In this document: positions 34,752 through 43,375 of the stretch, in pieces
Layout of the letters: every line of letters starts with the position of its first letter
Position numbering within the stretch: position 1 is the first letter of the stretch
The notes under the pieces: generated by a model
What the model saw: only the letters and a program-made list of their open reading frames with translations
Databases searched by the model: none
Told to the model about the DNA's origin: nothing
Program-made: the position numbers and the translations under genes
Origin: a bacterium A37T11
GTDB lineage: Bacteria; Bacteroidota; Bacteroidia; Sphingobacteriales; Sphingobacteriaceae
NCBI GenBank assembly: GCA_900109895.1
Contig: FOBR01000013.1
Location: 62,001-126,000, forward strand
Reading direction: 5' to 3'
DNA length: 64,000 nt

Positions 34752-36407
34752 TTAGTTGGAATTGTTATTCGCATTTAAAAGCAACTCTGCCAATCGTTCA
34801 TCCCGTTTGTAAATGTCTTTGCGAAAATTAAGACGGCCCCTACGGTCAACAAATGCGGTGAAATAGGCAATAAAAACCGGCACTGTTTGTTTAAGCGTGA
34901 CGGTTTTTTCCTTGCCCAGGTGCATGGCTTTATCAATGCTTTCAGCAGTCCATGTACTGTCTTTTTTTAATAAAAACTCGGCCAGCCGCTTTGGCTCACT
35001 CACCCGGATACAGCCGTGGCTAAATGCCCGCGACGTTTCATTGTATAGCGATTTGGCGGGACTGTCGTGCAGGTATATATTATGGCTATTTGGAAAAAGG
35101 AACTTGACGAGCCCCAGTGAATTAGCGGGTCCCGGTTTCTGGCGTACTACCGGGAGACCTCCGCTGTTGCCTGTAACTTCCATATGGTGGGCAATAAGGT
35201 AATTGGAATTGCGTTTCATGCCGGGAACAATCTCCGCCTTTACAATGCTGGGAGGCACATTCCAATAGGGGCTAAAGACCACATATTTTACATTTCCGGA
35301 AAAAATGACGGTTTCATGCAGCGCTTTTCCTACAACCACATTGGTGCTCCAAAGCAAACTATCGTCCCGGTAAATGTGCAACTTAAACTCGGGGATGTTT
35401 ACCCCAAGATATTCCCCTTGTTGGCTTGCCGGCAACCAACGGCTCCGCTCCATATTCACAATAATCTGCCGCAGGCGTTGATTTGGACTTATGTTCAATT
35501 CGCTTAGCGTTCCCGGACCGATAGCGCCATCCGGATTGATCCCGTGCCTTTCCTGAAACTGCTGCATGGCCTTGAACAAGGTAGAGTCATAGCTTGGGCT
35601 TAACGTATCGCTCTTTAGATCGCCGAGTGCATACAGGCGCCGGCGAATTTTAACCAATGTTTCCGACGAATCACCATATTTAAATGATTTAATGCTTTTA
35701 TCCAAATTGATGGCTGGCCAAACACCTCGTTCGTCGAGATGCTTATATTGGCTGATAAATGCCCGGAGATGATCGTATTGCCGGTAAACAGGGTCCTTAT
35801 AAGCATTATGTGAATGGTTGGGTTTCTGTTGGAGCATGCTGTCCAGGTATTGCTCATAAGACACCTTTTTGCGCGGCACAAACCAGTCATTAGCTTTCTC
35901 CGGACTTTCGTCAATGCCTTGCCAAGCCAGTTTAGCGAAAGCGAAATACTGTGCGGTAAGCATTAGCTCCAATGGTTTGCTTGCTTTATGTGCACCTGAA
36001 TTTTCTCGATAGTTGTGAATAAGTGAGTCCAGGACCGCTTGATAAGGGGTTGATTTATTAAGGCCTTCACCGGCCAGGTTCAGGATGCGGTCGCTTAGGT
36101 TGCCAGCGGGTTCAATAAGCCCCTTGCCATCAAACCATGCGAAGGCATACTGCCTTTTTGAATAAAATTTGCGAATATCGCTTTCGTACCGTACCATATC
36201 AGGATATTGCTCCAGAAATCCACGTAAGTAAGTGCTGTCAAATCGAAGCGAAGTCTGTGGGCTGAAATTGCCAGGAATGGTTTTATCCCATTGTTTTAAG
36301 GCTTCGCGACGTAGGGAGGCCGCCGAAGGCCGTTTGTTATTAGGGCTTTTCTGATGACAAGCACTCAGCAGAACAAGTACAAAAAGGCACCACCAGGGAT
36401 GTTTCAT
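34752..36407 (-). CDS. L,D-transpeptidase (YcbB/LdtD-like) lipoprotein
   Basis: 551 residues with a lipoprotein signal (LVLLSACHQKSP). A scaffold domain (about 60-240) is followed by a peptidoglycan-binding domain (about 255-315, IRRRLYALGD and MQQFQERHGINPDGAIGPGTL) and the YkuD catalytic domain with the active-site motif FSHGCIRV (Cys nucleophile). It makes 3-3 crosslinks in peptidoglycan or attaches proteins to it. It lies 5 bp after the GH20 gene on the same strand and is probably co-transcribed with it. Confidence 0.92.
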   Translation of the reverse strand: MKHPWWCLFVLVLLSACHQKSPNNKRPSAASLRREALKQWDKTIPGNFSPQTSLRFDSTYLRGFLEQYPDMVRYESDIRKFYSKRQYAFAWFDGKGLIEPAGNLSDRILNLAGEGLNKSTPYQAVLDSLIHNYRENSGAHKASKPLELMLTAQYFAFAKLAWQGIDESPEKANDWFVPRKKVSYEQYLDSMLQQKPNHSHNAYKDPVYRQYDHLRAFISQYKHLDERGVWPAINLDKSIKSFKYGDSSETLVKIRRRLYALGDLKSDTLSPSYDSTLFKAMQQFQERHGINPDGAIGPGTLSELNISPNQRLRQIIVNMERSRWLPASQQGEYLGVNIPEFKLHIYRDDSLLWSTNVVVGKALHETVIFSGNVKYVVFSPYWNVPPSIVKAEIVPGMKRNSNYLIAHHMEVTGNSGGLPVVRQKPGPANSLGLVKFLFPNSHNIYLHDSPAKSLYNETSRAFSHGCIRVSEPKRLAEFLLKKDSTWTAESIDKAMHLGKEKTVTLKQTVPVFIAYFTAFVDRRGRLNFRKDIYKRDERLAELLLNANNNSN

Positions 36408-36412
36408 CCGTA

Positions 36413-38272
36413 TTATTTTTTCTTAGTGTTCACAATAACGGTCTCTACGAAATTGCTGGTCCGTCCGGAAGGAGCCACTACAATCGCCTTGAAAACCCGC
36501 TGTTTTCCTGCGGGCACATTGACCGTGATGGGTCCTTTATATTCCTTGTCTGTTTCGGATGGATCAAGACCATTGAGTGTATAATAGATCTTTCCTCCTT
36601 TAACCGATGGCAGTAATTGATCCACCAGATAACTGCTGGCATATACCACGGTGTCTTTTAAGCCAATGACCTCCGGAACTCGGTAGGTTGTTCCTGTAAG
36701 GTCTAAAACAGCTAACCGGGCAGGGACACGAACTTCCGAAAAGTTTTTCCAATCCTTGTGCTCAGGGGCGGTCCAGGCTATTTCAGAAAGGGCATATATT
36801 CGAGGAAGAACCATGAAGTCAACTTTATTACTTGTCTCTATGTATTCTGTCCATACGTTAGCCTGCACACCCAAAATATGCTTTTGCTCTTCAGCCGAAA
36901 GACCTTTAGGAGTCGGTTCGGCGATATAAACCTTTTGCAGGGATGAATAACCACCAATACTTAACGGTTCCCGTTCGGAATCTGGCCCCTGTTTATGGTC
37001 AAAATACAGGCCGTAGCTATTGGCAGTCATAATCACATCATGTCCCTGCTTAGCAGCATCAATGCCTCCCTCTTCCCCGCGCCAGCTCATCACGGTGGCG
37101 TTAGGCGCCAACCCCCCTTCCAGAATCTCGTCCCAACCAATAATACGGCGGCCTTTACTGTTCAAATATTTTTCGATGCGTTGTATGAAGTAACTTTGTA
37201 AGCCATGTTCATCTTTCAACCCGTTATCTTTCATTCGCTTTTGGCAATAAGGGCAGGTTTTCCAACGGGTTTTCGGGCATTCATCACCGCCAATATGGAT
37301 ATAGGTGCTTGGAAACAGGGGAAGCACTTCGTCCAGTACATTTTCAATAAATTTGAAAGTTTCTTCTTTTCCGGCACAGTAAACATCATCAAAAACGCCC
37401 CAGGTTTGGCCCACTTTAAAAGGACCCGGATGATCACCACAGGCCAATTCCGGATAAGAAGCTAATGCTGCCAGGGCATGACCAGGCATCTCTATTTCGG
37501 GTATAACCTTAACGTAACGAGCTGCGGCGTAAGCTACCACCTCTTTTACTTCATCCTGTGTATAAAATCCGCCATAACGGATGCTATCGTATTCGCCTGG
37601 ATTGCGGTAACGCCCTAACAATGTTTGGTCACGAAAAGCGCCAATTTGGGTTAGCTTTGGATATTTCTTGATCTCAATACGCCAGCCTTGGTCTTCAGTA
37701 AGGTGCCAATGAAAATTATTCAGTTTATAGGCAGCAATCAAATCAATGTATTTTTTTATGTAAGAAACCGGAAAAAAGTGTCGGCCTACATCCAGGTGAA
37801 GGCCACGGTATGCATAGCGGGGTTGATCTTTGATAGTCACCGCCGGAATAGTTAGCTGACCTGTTAAAGTATCCGGCAGAATTTGCAGTAAGGTTTCATA
37901 CGCGTAAAACAAACCAGCTTCTTTACCTTTAAGTACTACCTTATCAGGATCAACCTGCAATTCATAGGCTTCATTAGTTAATCCTGCTGCATTTTTAGAC
38001 GAAAAGTAAATGAGGTGATCACCCTCGCCTGACTGTTGTATAGGTAGGTTGAGGCCGTAGGCGTTTTTGATAAACGATTGAAACAGGTTGGCTGTTTTTT
38101 TATCCGAGTCAGTATCATAAGCAATTTGGGTAGATGTATTTAATACAAAACTGCCATCCCGGGCCATTACAGAGTTGGGTTGGGGAATAATAGCGAAGGC
38201 TGTTTTTGTTTGTGCATTGCTTTGCAGACAAGCGAAAGTGAAAATACATAAAACGTATAAGGCATTTTTCAT
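36413..38272 (-). CDS. GH20 beta-N-acetylhexosaminidase, exported
   Basis: About 619 residues from ATG 38272 (MKNALYVL). An upstream ATG at 38332 would place extra residues before the signal peptide and inside the promoter. After the signal (cleavage near SNAQ) come the GH20b domain (about 30-150) and the catalytic TIM barrel: GLHLDVGRHFFP, NNFHWHLTEDQGWRIEI, the catalytic Asp-Glu pair in HIGGDECPKT, and WRGEEGG. The C-terminal beta domain has YYTLNGLDPS. It removes terminal GlcNAc or GalNAc from glycans or wall fragments. It has a clear own promoter and shares a transcript with the L,D-transpeptidase. Confidence 0.95.
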   Translation of the reverse strand: MKNALYVLCIFTFACLQSNAQTKTAFAIIPQPNSVMARDGSFVLNTSTQIAYDTDSDKKTANLFQSFIKNAYGLNLPIQQSGEGDHLIYFSSKNAAGLTNEAYELQVDPDKVVLKGKEAGLFYAYETLLQILPDTLTGQLTIPAVTIKDQPRYAYRGLHLDVGRHFFPVSYIKKYIDLIAAYKLNNFHWHLTEDQGWRIEIKKYPKLTQIGAFRDQTLLGRYRNPGEYDSIRYGGFYTQDEVKEVVAYAAARYVKVIPEIEMPGHALAALASYPELACGDHPGPFKVGQTWGVFDDVYCAGKEETFKFIENVLDEVLPLFPSTYIHIGGDECPKTRWKTCPYCQKRMKDNGLKDEHGLQSYFIQRIEKYLNSKGRRIIGWDEILEGGLAPNATVMSWRGEEGGIDAAKQGHDVIMTANSYGLYFDHKQGPDSEREPLSIGGYSSLQKVYIAEPTPKGLSAEEQKHILGVQANVWTEYIETSNKVDFMVLPRIYALSEIAWTAPEHKDWKNFSEVRVPARLAVLDLTGTTYRVPEVIGLKDTVVYASSYLVDQLLPSVKGGKIYYTLNGLDPSETDKEYKGPITVNVPAGKQRVFKAIVVAPSGRTSNFVETVIVNTKKK

Positions 38273-38302
38273 CGTAATAAATAAAGATATGATTGTTCTG
38301 AA

Positions 38303-38333
38303 CAAACATACTGAAAATTGTATCCCATACAAA
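38303..38333 (-). promoter_or_regulatory. Promoter of the GH20/L,D-transpeptidase unit
   Basis: Minus strand TTTG (38333-38330), 19-nt spacer, TATGTTTG (38310-38303): an exact consensus match, with a leader of about 25 nt before ATG 38272. It supports the shorter GH20 start. Confidence 0.75.
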
Positions 38334-38378
38334 AAAATATAGATTTTGTTGGCATAGTAGCATTTGGATCCTTATCCT

Positions 38379-38386
38379 TATCTTTG
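38379..38386 (+). promoter_or_regulatory. Putative -7 promoter element of phosphatidylserine decarboxylase gene
   Basis: TATCTTTG, perfect -7 box, 22 bp upstream of ATG 38409. No TTTG at the right -33 distance. It supports the shorter start of the gene, since a start at 38364 would precede the promoter. Confidence 0.5.
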
Positions 38387-38408
38387 CCTTGAACACGTTA
38401 TTTTTTAT

Positions 38409-39065
38409 ATGACCATACATAAAGAGGGTTATACCTCTATCGCACTCACAGTACTTTTTATTTTCATTATTAATGCACTGGCACATTATTATTTGCCAGA
38501 TTATCCCCGGATAATCTGGCTGGTCTATGTGATATCTTTTGTTTTATTTGTAACAATTCTTCAGTTCTTTAGAAGCCCGAAACGCCTAATCCCGCTGAAT
38601 GATGGCCATATACTTTGTCCGGCAGACGGTAAAGTTGTTGTAATCGAAGAAACGGAAGAAACCGAATATTTTAAAGATAAGCGGATACAGATTTCTATTT
38701 TTATGTCTCCAGTAAATGTGCACATCAACCGGACTCCAATAAGTGGCCTCGTTCGGTTTTTTAAATACCACCCTGGTAAGTATTTGATGGCATGGAACCC
38801 AAAATCATCCATATTGAATGAACGGACAACAGTTGTGGTAGCAAATCAACAAGGCAAAGAGGTCCTGTTCCGGCAAATTGCAGGCGCAATGGCCCGCCGC
38901 ATTGTGTGGTATGTAAAAGAAGGTGATCAGGTGGCACAAGGCCAGGAGTTTGGCTTTATTAAATTCGGATCCAGAGTAGACGTTTTTTTACCATTAGGTA
39001 CAAAAGTGAACGTAAAGTTAGGCGAAAAAGTAACTGGAGGAATTACGCCATTGGCTATATGGTAA
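38409..39065 (+). CDS. psd: Phosphatidylserine decarboxylase, short form
   Basis: 218 residues from ATG 38409 (MTIHKEGYTS). Two membrane helices near the N-terminus (about 9-55) precede the decarboxylase domain: ILCPADGKVV, ISIFMSPVNVHINRTP, and the self-cleavage site KFGSRVDVFLP, where the Ser becomes the pyruvoyl group. It turns phosphatidylserine into phosphatidylethanolamine. The length fits the compact pro-enzyme family of Bacteroidota. The stop is one base before the histidine kinase ATG. Confidence 0.93.
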   Translation: MTIHKEGYTSIALTVLFIFIINALAHYYLPDYPRIIWLVYVISFVLFVTILQFFRSPKRLIPLNDGHILCPADGKVVVIEETEETEYFKDKRIQISIFMSPVNVHINRTPISGLVRFFKYHPGKYLMAWNPKSSILNERTTVVVANQQGKEVLFRQIAGAMARRIVWYVKEGDQVAQGQEFGFIKFGSRVDVFLPLGTKVNVKLGEKVTGGITPLAIW

Positions 39066-39066
39066 G

Positions 39067-40092
39067 ATGAAATTCAGAACACTTGTATTTATTAATGCCT
39101 TTGCGGTTGCACTTTCATTGGGAGTCGTCAATTTTTACTTTCAGCACAGCTGGTATTACCTGCTGATCACATTTGGGATTGCTTTTGTATCCAGTTTCAT
39201 TGTTTTCTATTATTTTATAGAGCGATATGTATACAGCAAGATCAAATTGATCTATAAACTTATTCATAACCTCAAGTTAGGAAAGGATCTGAAAGACGCA
39301 TTGGGTGAAAAGACTAGCGATGATCCCATCAACGATGTTCATCTGCAGGTAACAAACTGGGCGAGGGATAAGAAAAAAGAGATTGATGCGCTAAAAAGCC
39401 AGGAGCAGTTCAGAAGGGAGTTCCTGTCAAACATTTCCCACGAATTTAAAACACCGTTGTTTGCCATTCAGGGATACATAGATGCCATACAGGATGACTT
39501 GCTGCGTGACGATCCCGATCAGGCGGCAATATTCCTTGAAAAAGCTTCGCGAAATCTGGAACGGCTCAATTACCTCATCAAAGACCTCGACGCCATTTCA
39601 AAGCTGGAAAGTGGCGAGATACCCGTCAACTATCAGCGGTTTGATGTGGTTCTGCTTATCAAGGAGGTCATGGATACAATGGAACTGAAAGCTCAGCAAA
39701 ATCAAATCCAGCTTTTATTTAAAGAAAAATACCATACACCAATGACGGTCCATGCAGACCGGGAAAAAATCAGGCAGGTTTTGGTTAATTTGATCGACAA
39801 TTCTTTTAAGTACGGAAAAGTGGGAGGGCTAACCAGCGTTCACATCTATGAGTTGTTTGACCAAGTGTTGATTGAAGTGACCGATAACGGAATAGGTGTC
39901 GAAGAAAAATTATTGCCTCGTCTTTTTGAACGGTTTTTCAGGACAGATAAGAGTCGTTCCAGGCAGATAGGGGGATCAGGGCTTGGTTTGGCCATAGTAA
40001 AACATATCTTAGAGGCCCATCAACAAACCATTACGGTGCGCAGCACCGAGGGCTTGGGATCTACTTTTGGCTTCACCCTCGCCAAAGCTTAA
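39067..40092 (+). CDS. PhoR-like sensor histidine kinase
   Basis: 341 residues. Two N-terminal membrane helices (about 5-24 and 31-52) are joined by a very short loop, so it has no large periplasmic sensor. It continues with HisKA (FLSNISHEFKTPLFAIQGYID, phospho-acceptor His) and HATPase_c (N box NLIDNSFKYG, G1 DNGIGV, F box LFERFFRTDKSRSRQ, G2 GGSGLGLAIVKH). No response regulator is encoded next to it. The neighbouring phosphate transporter with a Pho-box-like repeat suggests that it acts like PhoR in phosphate sensing; this is inference. Confidence 0.85.
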   Translation: MKFRTLVFINAFAVALSLGVVNFYFQHSWYYLLITFGIAFVSSFIVFYYFIERYVYSKIKLIYKLIHNLKLGKDLKDALGEKTSDDPINDVHLQVTNWARDKKKEIDALKSQEQFRREFLSNISHEFKTPLFAIQGYIDAIQDDLLRDDPDQAAIFLEKASRNLERLNYLIKDLDAISKLESGEIPVNYQRFDVVLLIKEVMDTMELKAQQNQIQLLFKEKYHTPMTVHADREKIRQVLVNLIDNSFKYGKVGGLTSVHIYELFDQVLIEVTDNGIGVEEKLLPRLFERFFRTDKSRSRQIGGSGLGLAIVKHILEAHQQTITVRSTEGLGSTFGFTLAKA

Positions 40093-40121
40093 CATCTTAC
40101 CGCTATTAAATACCCTCAAAC

Positions 40122-40155
40122 TTAACATTAACTTAACATTGGGTGCGTACCTTTG
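40122..40155 (+). promoter_or_regulatory. Pho-box-like direct repeat and promoter of the DUF47-PiT operon
   Basis: Two perfect hexamers TTAACA (40122-40127 and 40133-40138) with a 5-bp spacer repeat every 11 bp, the arrangement recognised by PhoP/PhoB-type regulators. A perfect -7 box TACCTTTG (40148-40155) begins 9 bp further on, and a normal -33 TTTG is missing, as at activator-dependent promoters. The genes behind it encode phosphate transport. Confidence 0.6.
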
Positions 40156-40175
40156 TACACATTGATGATAAGACT

Positions 40176-40823
40176 ATGTCACTAAATAGCATATTCCAAT
40201 ATTTTGTACCCAAGGACAAAAAGTTTTTCCCACTATTTGAACAGGCAAGTACCAATTTAATTGAATTGGGTAAAGTATTGGTGGAGTTGGTAAATACCGA
40301 CGATCCTGAAAGCAGGAAGTCACTGGCCTCGCAAATTGAAGATTTGGAGCATAAAGGGGATGAAATTACCCACCAAATCCATTTGGAACTGGGTAAAAAT
40401 TTTATCACTCCCTTTGATCGGGAGGACATACATACGCTGGCCAGTGCCCTGGACGATGTGGCCGATTATATCCACGATTCGGCTAATCGAATAGAACTTT
40501 ACCACATTGTCGAAATAACAGAACCCATCAAAGAGCTGGCCAGTCTGATCCTGGATGCCGTGACCGTTATGGCAAAAGCCGTACATGAACTGCGCAACCT
40601 AAAAGATTTGCGGAACATTACCGATGCCTGCGTCCGGATTAACAGTATTGAGAACAAAGCTGACGAAGTGTTTGATAAAGCGGTAGGGTACCTGTTTGAA
40701 TATGAAAAAGACGCCATAGCCCTGATCAAATACAAAGAAGTACTTTTAGCACTGGAAACGGCTACTGACAGGTGTGAGGACGTGGCGAACGTCATGGAGA
40801 GTATTTTGGTAAAAAATGCCTGA
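40176..40823 (+). CDS. DUF47 (PhoU-like) phosphate transport accessory protein
   Basis: About 215 residues from ATG 40176 (MSLNSIFQYF). A GTG start at 40143 would lie upstream of the promoter -7 box. It is an all-helical PhoU-like protein with the repeated metal-binding pattern EDLEHKGDEITHQIH and ALDDVADYIHDSANR. DUF47 proteins are nearly always encoded with PiT transporters and are thought to regulate them. The transporter gene follows after 15 bp. Confidence 0.9.
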   Translation: MSLNSIFQYFVPKDKKFFPLFEQASTNLIELGKVLVELVNTDDPESRKSLASQIEDLEHKGDEITHQIHLELGKNFITPFDREDIHTLASALDDVADYIHDSANRIELYHIVEITEPIKELASLILDAVTVMAKAVHELRNLKDLRNITDACVRINSIENKADEVFDKAVGYLFEYEKDAIALIKYKEVLLALETATDRCEDVANVMESILVKNA

Positions 40824-40838
40824 TCTTAACGAAATATC

Positions 40839-41846
40839 ATGCTGACTATTCTGGTTGTTGTTATTGTCCTTGCCGTTGCTTTTGATTTTATAAATGGGTT
40901 TCATGATGCGGCCAATTCCATCGCAACCGTGGTTTCAACCAAAGTACTTTCGCCATTTCAGGCCGTGCTCTGGGCAGCGCTGTTTAATTTTGCAGCATAT
41001 TTCTATTTTACCGATCACAAGGTAGCCAACACCATCGCCAAAACGGTGCTGGAACATTATATCACCATAGAAGTGATCCTGGCAGGCATCCTGGCAGCCA
41101 TCTGCTGGAACCTGTTCACCTGGTACTTTGGTATCCCTTCCAGTTCATCCCATACCCTGATTGGTGGGTTTGCGGGTGCAGGAATGGCCTATGCAATTGT
41201 TTTAGGAGACAATCCACTGCATGCCATCAACCTGGGATCCATATTCAATATCGTCATTTTTATCGCACTTGCCCCCATAATTGGGATGTTCATATCCATT
41301 GTCATCACCTTGATCATAATTAATATCGCCAAACACGCCCGGCCATCTACGGCCGATTGGTGGTTTAGGAAACTACAGTTGATTTCCTCGGCAGCACTAA
41401 GTTTTGCGCATGGTGGAAATGACGCGCAAAAAGTTATGGGGATCATTGTGGTAGCTATGGTAGCATCCGGATATTTACCTAATTCAAACCATATGCCTGA
41501 ATGGATACCCATCGTTTGTTATAGTGCCATCGGATTAGGCACCATGAGCGGAGGATGGAAAATCGTAAAAACCATGGGCACAAAGATTACCAAGGTAACG
41601 CCACTTGAAGGTGTAGGAGCGGAATCGGCTGCCGCGGTAACACTTGGATTGACCGAACACTTTGGAATCCCAGTCTCTACCACACATACCCTTACAGGGT
41701 CTATCATAGGCGTAGGTTTGGTGAAGCGGGTTTCGGCCGTTCGTTGGGGAGTAACCATTAGCCTGCTCTGGGCTTGGGTACTTACTATCCCGGTATCAGC
41801 CATTCTGGCCGGCGTATTTTACACCATTATCCATTTTGTTTTTTAA
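40839..41846 (+). CDS. pit: PiT-family inorganic phosphate transporter
   Basis: 335 residues, about ten membrane helices, with the two PiT signature repeats: DFINGFHDAANSIATVVSTKVLSP near the N-terminus and SFAHGGNDAQKVMG in the second half, plus GIPSSSSHTLIGG and GIPVSTTHTLTGSIIG. It takes up phosphate, usually as a metal-phosphate complex, with protons or Na+. It lies behind DUF47 and the Pho-box-like promoter. The stop overlaps the convergent anti-sigma-like gene by 4 bp. Confidence 0.95.
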   Translation: MLTILVVVIVLAVAFDFINGFHDAANSIATVVSTKVLSPFQAVLWAALFNFAAYFYFTDHKVANTIAKTVLEHYITIEVILAGILAAICWNLFTWYFGIPSSSSHTLIGGFAGAGMAYAIVLGDNPLHAINLGSIFNIVIFIALAPIIGMFISIVITLIIINIAKHARPSTADWWFRKLQLISSAALSFAHGGNDAQKVMGIIVVAMVASGYLPNSNHMPEWIPIVCYSAIGLGTMSGGWKIVKTMGTKITKVTPLEGVGAESAAAVTLGLTEHFGIPVSTTHTLTGSIIGVGLVKRVSAVRWGVTISLLWAWVLTIPVSAILAGVFYTIIHFVF

Positions 41847-42232
41847 TGTGGCGCAGGCGTTAATTCTACGTCAACTTTCTTTTGCGGTTGTGCTTGTTTA
41901 TGCTGATGATGATTAATAACCATCCATAATAAGATACACGCTATAAAAAATAATAAGCCTGCCGTAGCCGCAACGGCCAGTCGCTGCCAGCCAAAATAAA
42001 AAGCCGTTTTTTCCGCTAGTTGGCCTGCGATACGATTTTCCAGGCGCTGCTGTAATAAACTTAGTTGTCGGTGGTCCACCAGCTTTGCCTGCCTATATCC
42101 GTCAATGGCGTCCTGCAGCATAGGATCATCCAGGGCCTCCCGCTCCAGCTGGTGCATTTCCCCAGGCTGTAGCTGTCCTTGCAGGTATTGTTGTATTTTT
42201 AATAGTAGGTGTTCGTTATGATCCATTGCCAA
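41843..42232 (-). CDS. Putative membrane anti-sigma factor
   Basis: 129 residues, start ATG 42232 or ATG 42226. The N-terminal helical part (LLKIQQYLQGQLQPGEMHQLEREALDDPMLQDAIDGYR) is typical of small anti-sigma-like proteins in this phylum. A membrane helix follows (about 87-107, AVAATAGLLFFIACILLWMVI) with a His/Gln/Lys-rich tail. It overlaps the 3' end of the sigma factor gene, so it is translationally coupled to it and probably sequesters that sigma factor. No family name can be given with certainty. Confidence 0.65.
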   Translation of the reverse strand: MAMDHNEHLLLKIQQYLQGQLQPGEMHQLEREALDDPMLQDAIDGYRQAKLVDHRQLSLLQQRLENRIAGQLAEKTAFYFGWQRLAVAATAGLLFFIACILLWMVINHHQHKQAQPQKKVDVELTPAPH

Positions 42233-42803
42233 ATTTATCCATGCAGATTTTTAAATTTCGTTTTCCATTCTGTATACAGCTTTTTACCTTATTCAGATCG
42301 AAGCCCGTTATTTCAGCCACCTCTTTATAGCATTTTTCTTCCAGGTAAAACAGTCGGATACATTGTTGCTGGTCTGCATTTAATTGCTGTACACATTGCT
42401 CCATGATTGTCAATTTTTCTTCTAACGGATCCCCGGTTATAGCTGGATGCTCAAAATGCTCAAATTCCACAAATGTTTCTTCAATGGATATGTGGGGATG
42501 TTTGTCAGCGCTTCGTAACTCCATCAGGCAATGATTGCGTGCCAGCGTATACAGCCAGCTTTTGAAATGGCTAACCTCATGGATGCGAAGTTTGCCGATC
42601 AGCTGCTCAAAAATCTGCATAACGGCATCTTCACTCTTTGCCTCATCTTTCAGGTACTTTAGGCACAAGCCGTAAATTAGCGACATGTAAGGTTCATAAA
42701 GCAAACCCAACAACTCCAAATCACCACTTACACGGTAATTAAAGAGGAGCTCTTGTTCAGAGAAGCCACTGCGAATTTCCGGTGTTATTTTTTTGAAAGC
42801 CAA
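42216..42803 (-). CDS. RNA polymerase sigma-70 family (ECF-like) factor
   Basis: 195 residues with region 2 (LGLLYEPYMSLIYGLCLKYLKDEAKSEDAVMQIFEQL, then FKSWLYTLARNHCLMELR) and region 4 (LNADQQQCIRLFYLEEKCYKEVAEITGFDLNKVKSCIQNGKRNLKI). It is an ECF sigma factor paired with the overlapping small membrane protein downstream. A -7 box TATATTTG lies at 42827-42820 on the minus strand. The regulon is unknown; it is not linked to a SusC gene, unlike the sigma factor at 8 kb. Confidence 0.9.
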   Translation of the reverse strand: MAFKKITPEIRSGFSEQELLFNYRVSGDLELLGLLYEPYMSLIYGLCLKYLKDEAKSEDAVMQIFEQLIGKLRIHEVSHFKSWLYTLARNHCLMELRSADKHPHISIEETFVEFEHFEHPAITGDPLEEKLTIMEQCVQQLNADQQQCIRLFYLEEKCYKEVAEITGFDLNKVKSCIQNGKRNLKICMDKFGNGS

Positions 42804-42878
42804 TTGGAAGATCTATTATCAAATATATCGTGAGCTAAAGATAAGGAGTTTTGCAGAAATACCCGTATTTTCGCAAAA

Positions 42879-43352
42879 ATGAATTTCGATTATCAGCATC
42901 TTCCGGAGGGCATTGTCCAGTTATTGGCGGCATTAGGTATCATCACCGTACTAATATGGGTTTTTTATGCAAATACTGTTCGCAAAGTAATAAGGCTCAT
43001 AGCGCCTGAAAACCGTTTTCTCAAACCTGACCAAGTATGGCTATTGGTCATTCCGCTATTTAATATTTACTGGAATTTTGTAGTGGCACGCCGATTGGCA
43101 GATTCGTTGACCAATGAGTTTTTTGATCGTAAGATCGCCGAAGAAGAAAGCCCTGGAAAGATAGCGGGTATCCGCTACGCCATTTTTTTCTTACTATGTA
43201 ATATTCCGCTCCCAGGTATTATCAGCCTCACATTCTTTCTACTGGCAGTCATTTATTTTGTGGCTTACTGGGTAAAAGTATATAATTTTAAATTATTATT
43301 GGAAGAGCACGATCATTTTTTAGAAAGCCACAACATCTCTAAAAAAGGATGA
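42879..43352 (+). CDS. Uncharacterised membrane protein
   Basis: 157 residues. I do not recognise a family. Four hydrophobic segments are visible (about 13-32, 55-70, 103-119 and 122-140), and a charged stretch in the middle (EFFDRKIAEEESPGK). It is divergent from the sigma factor gene and lies 23 bp before the Nif3-like gene, so it may be in the same transcript as Nif3 and the zinc-ribbon protein. No function can be proposed from the sequence. Confidence 0.7.
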   Translation: MNFDYQHLPEGIVQLLAALGIITVLIWVFYANTVRKVIRLIAPENRFLKPDQVWLLVIPLFNIYWNFVVARRLADSLTNEFFDRKIAEEESPGKIAGIRYAIFFLLCNIPLPGIISLTFFLLAVIYFVAYWVKVYNFKLLLEEHDHFLESHNISKKG

Positions 43353-43375
43353 TAAACTTCATGAAAGTGTAAAAT

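Noticed and set aside
40143-40175. GTG start at 40143 for the DUF47 protein
   Set aside because: It lies upstream of the -7 box TACCTTTG (40148-40155), so it cannot be on the transcript; ATG 40176 is used.
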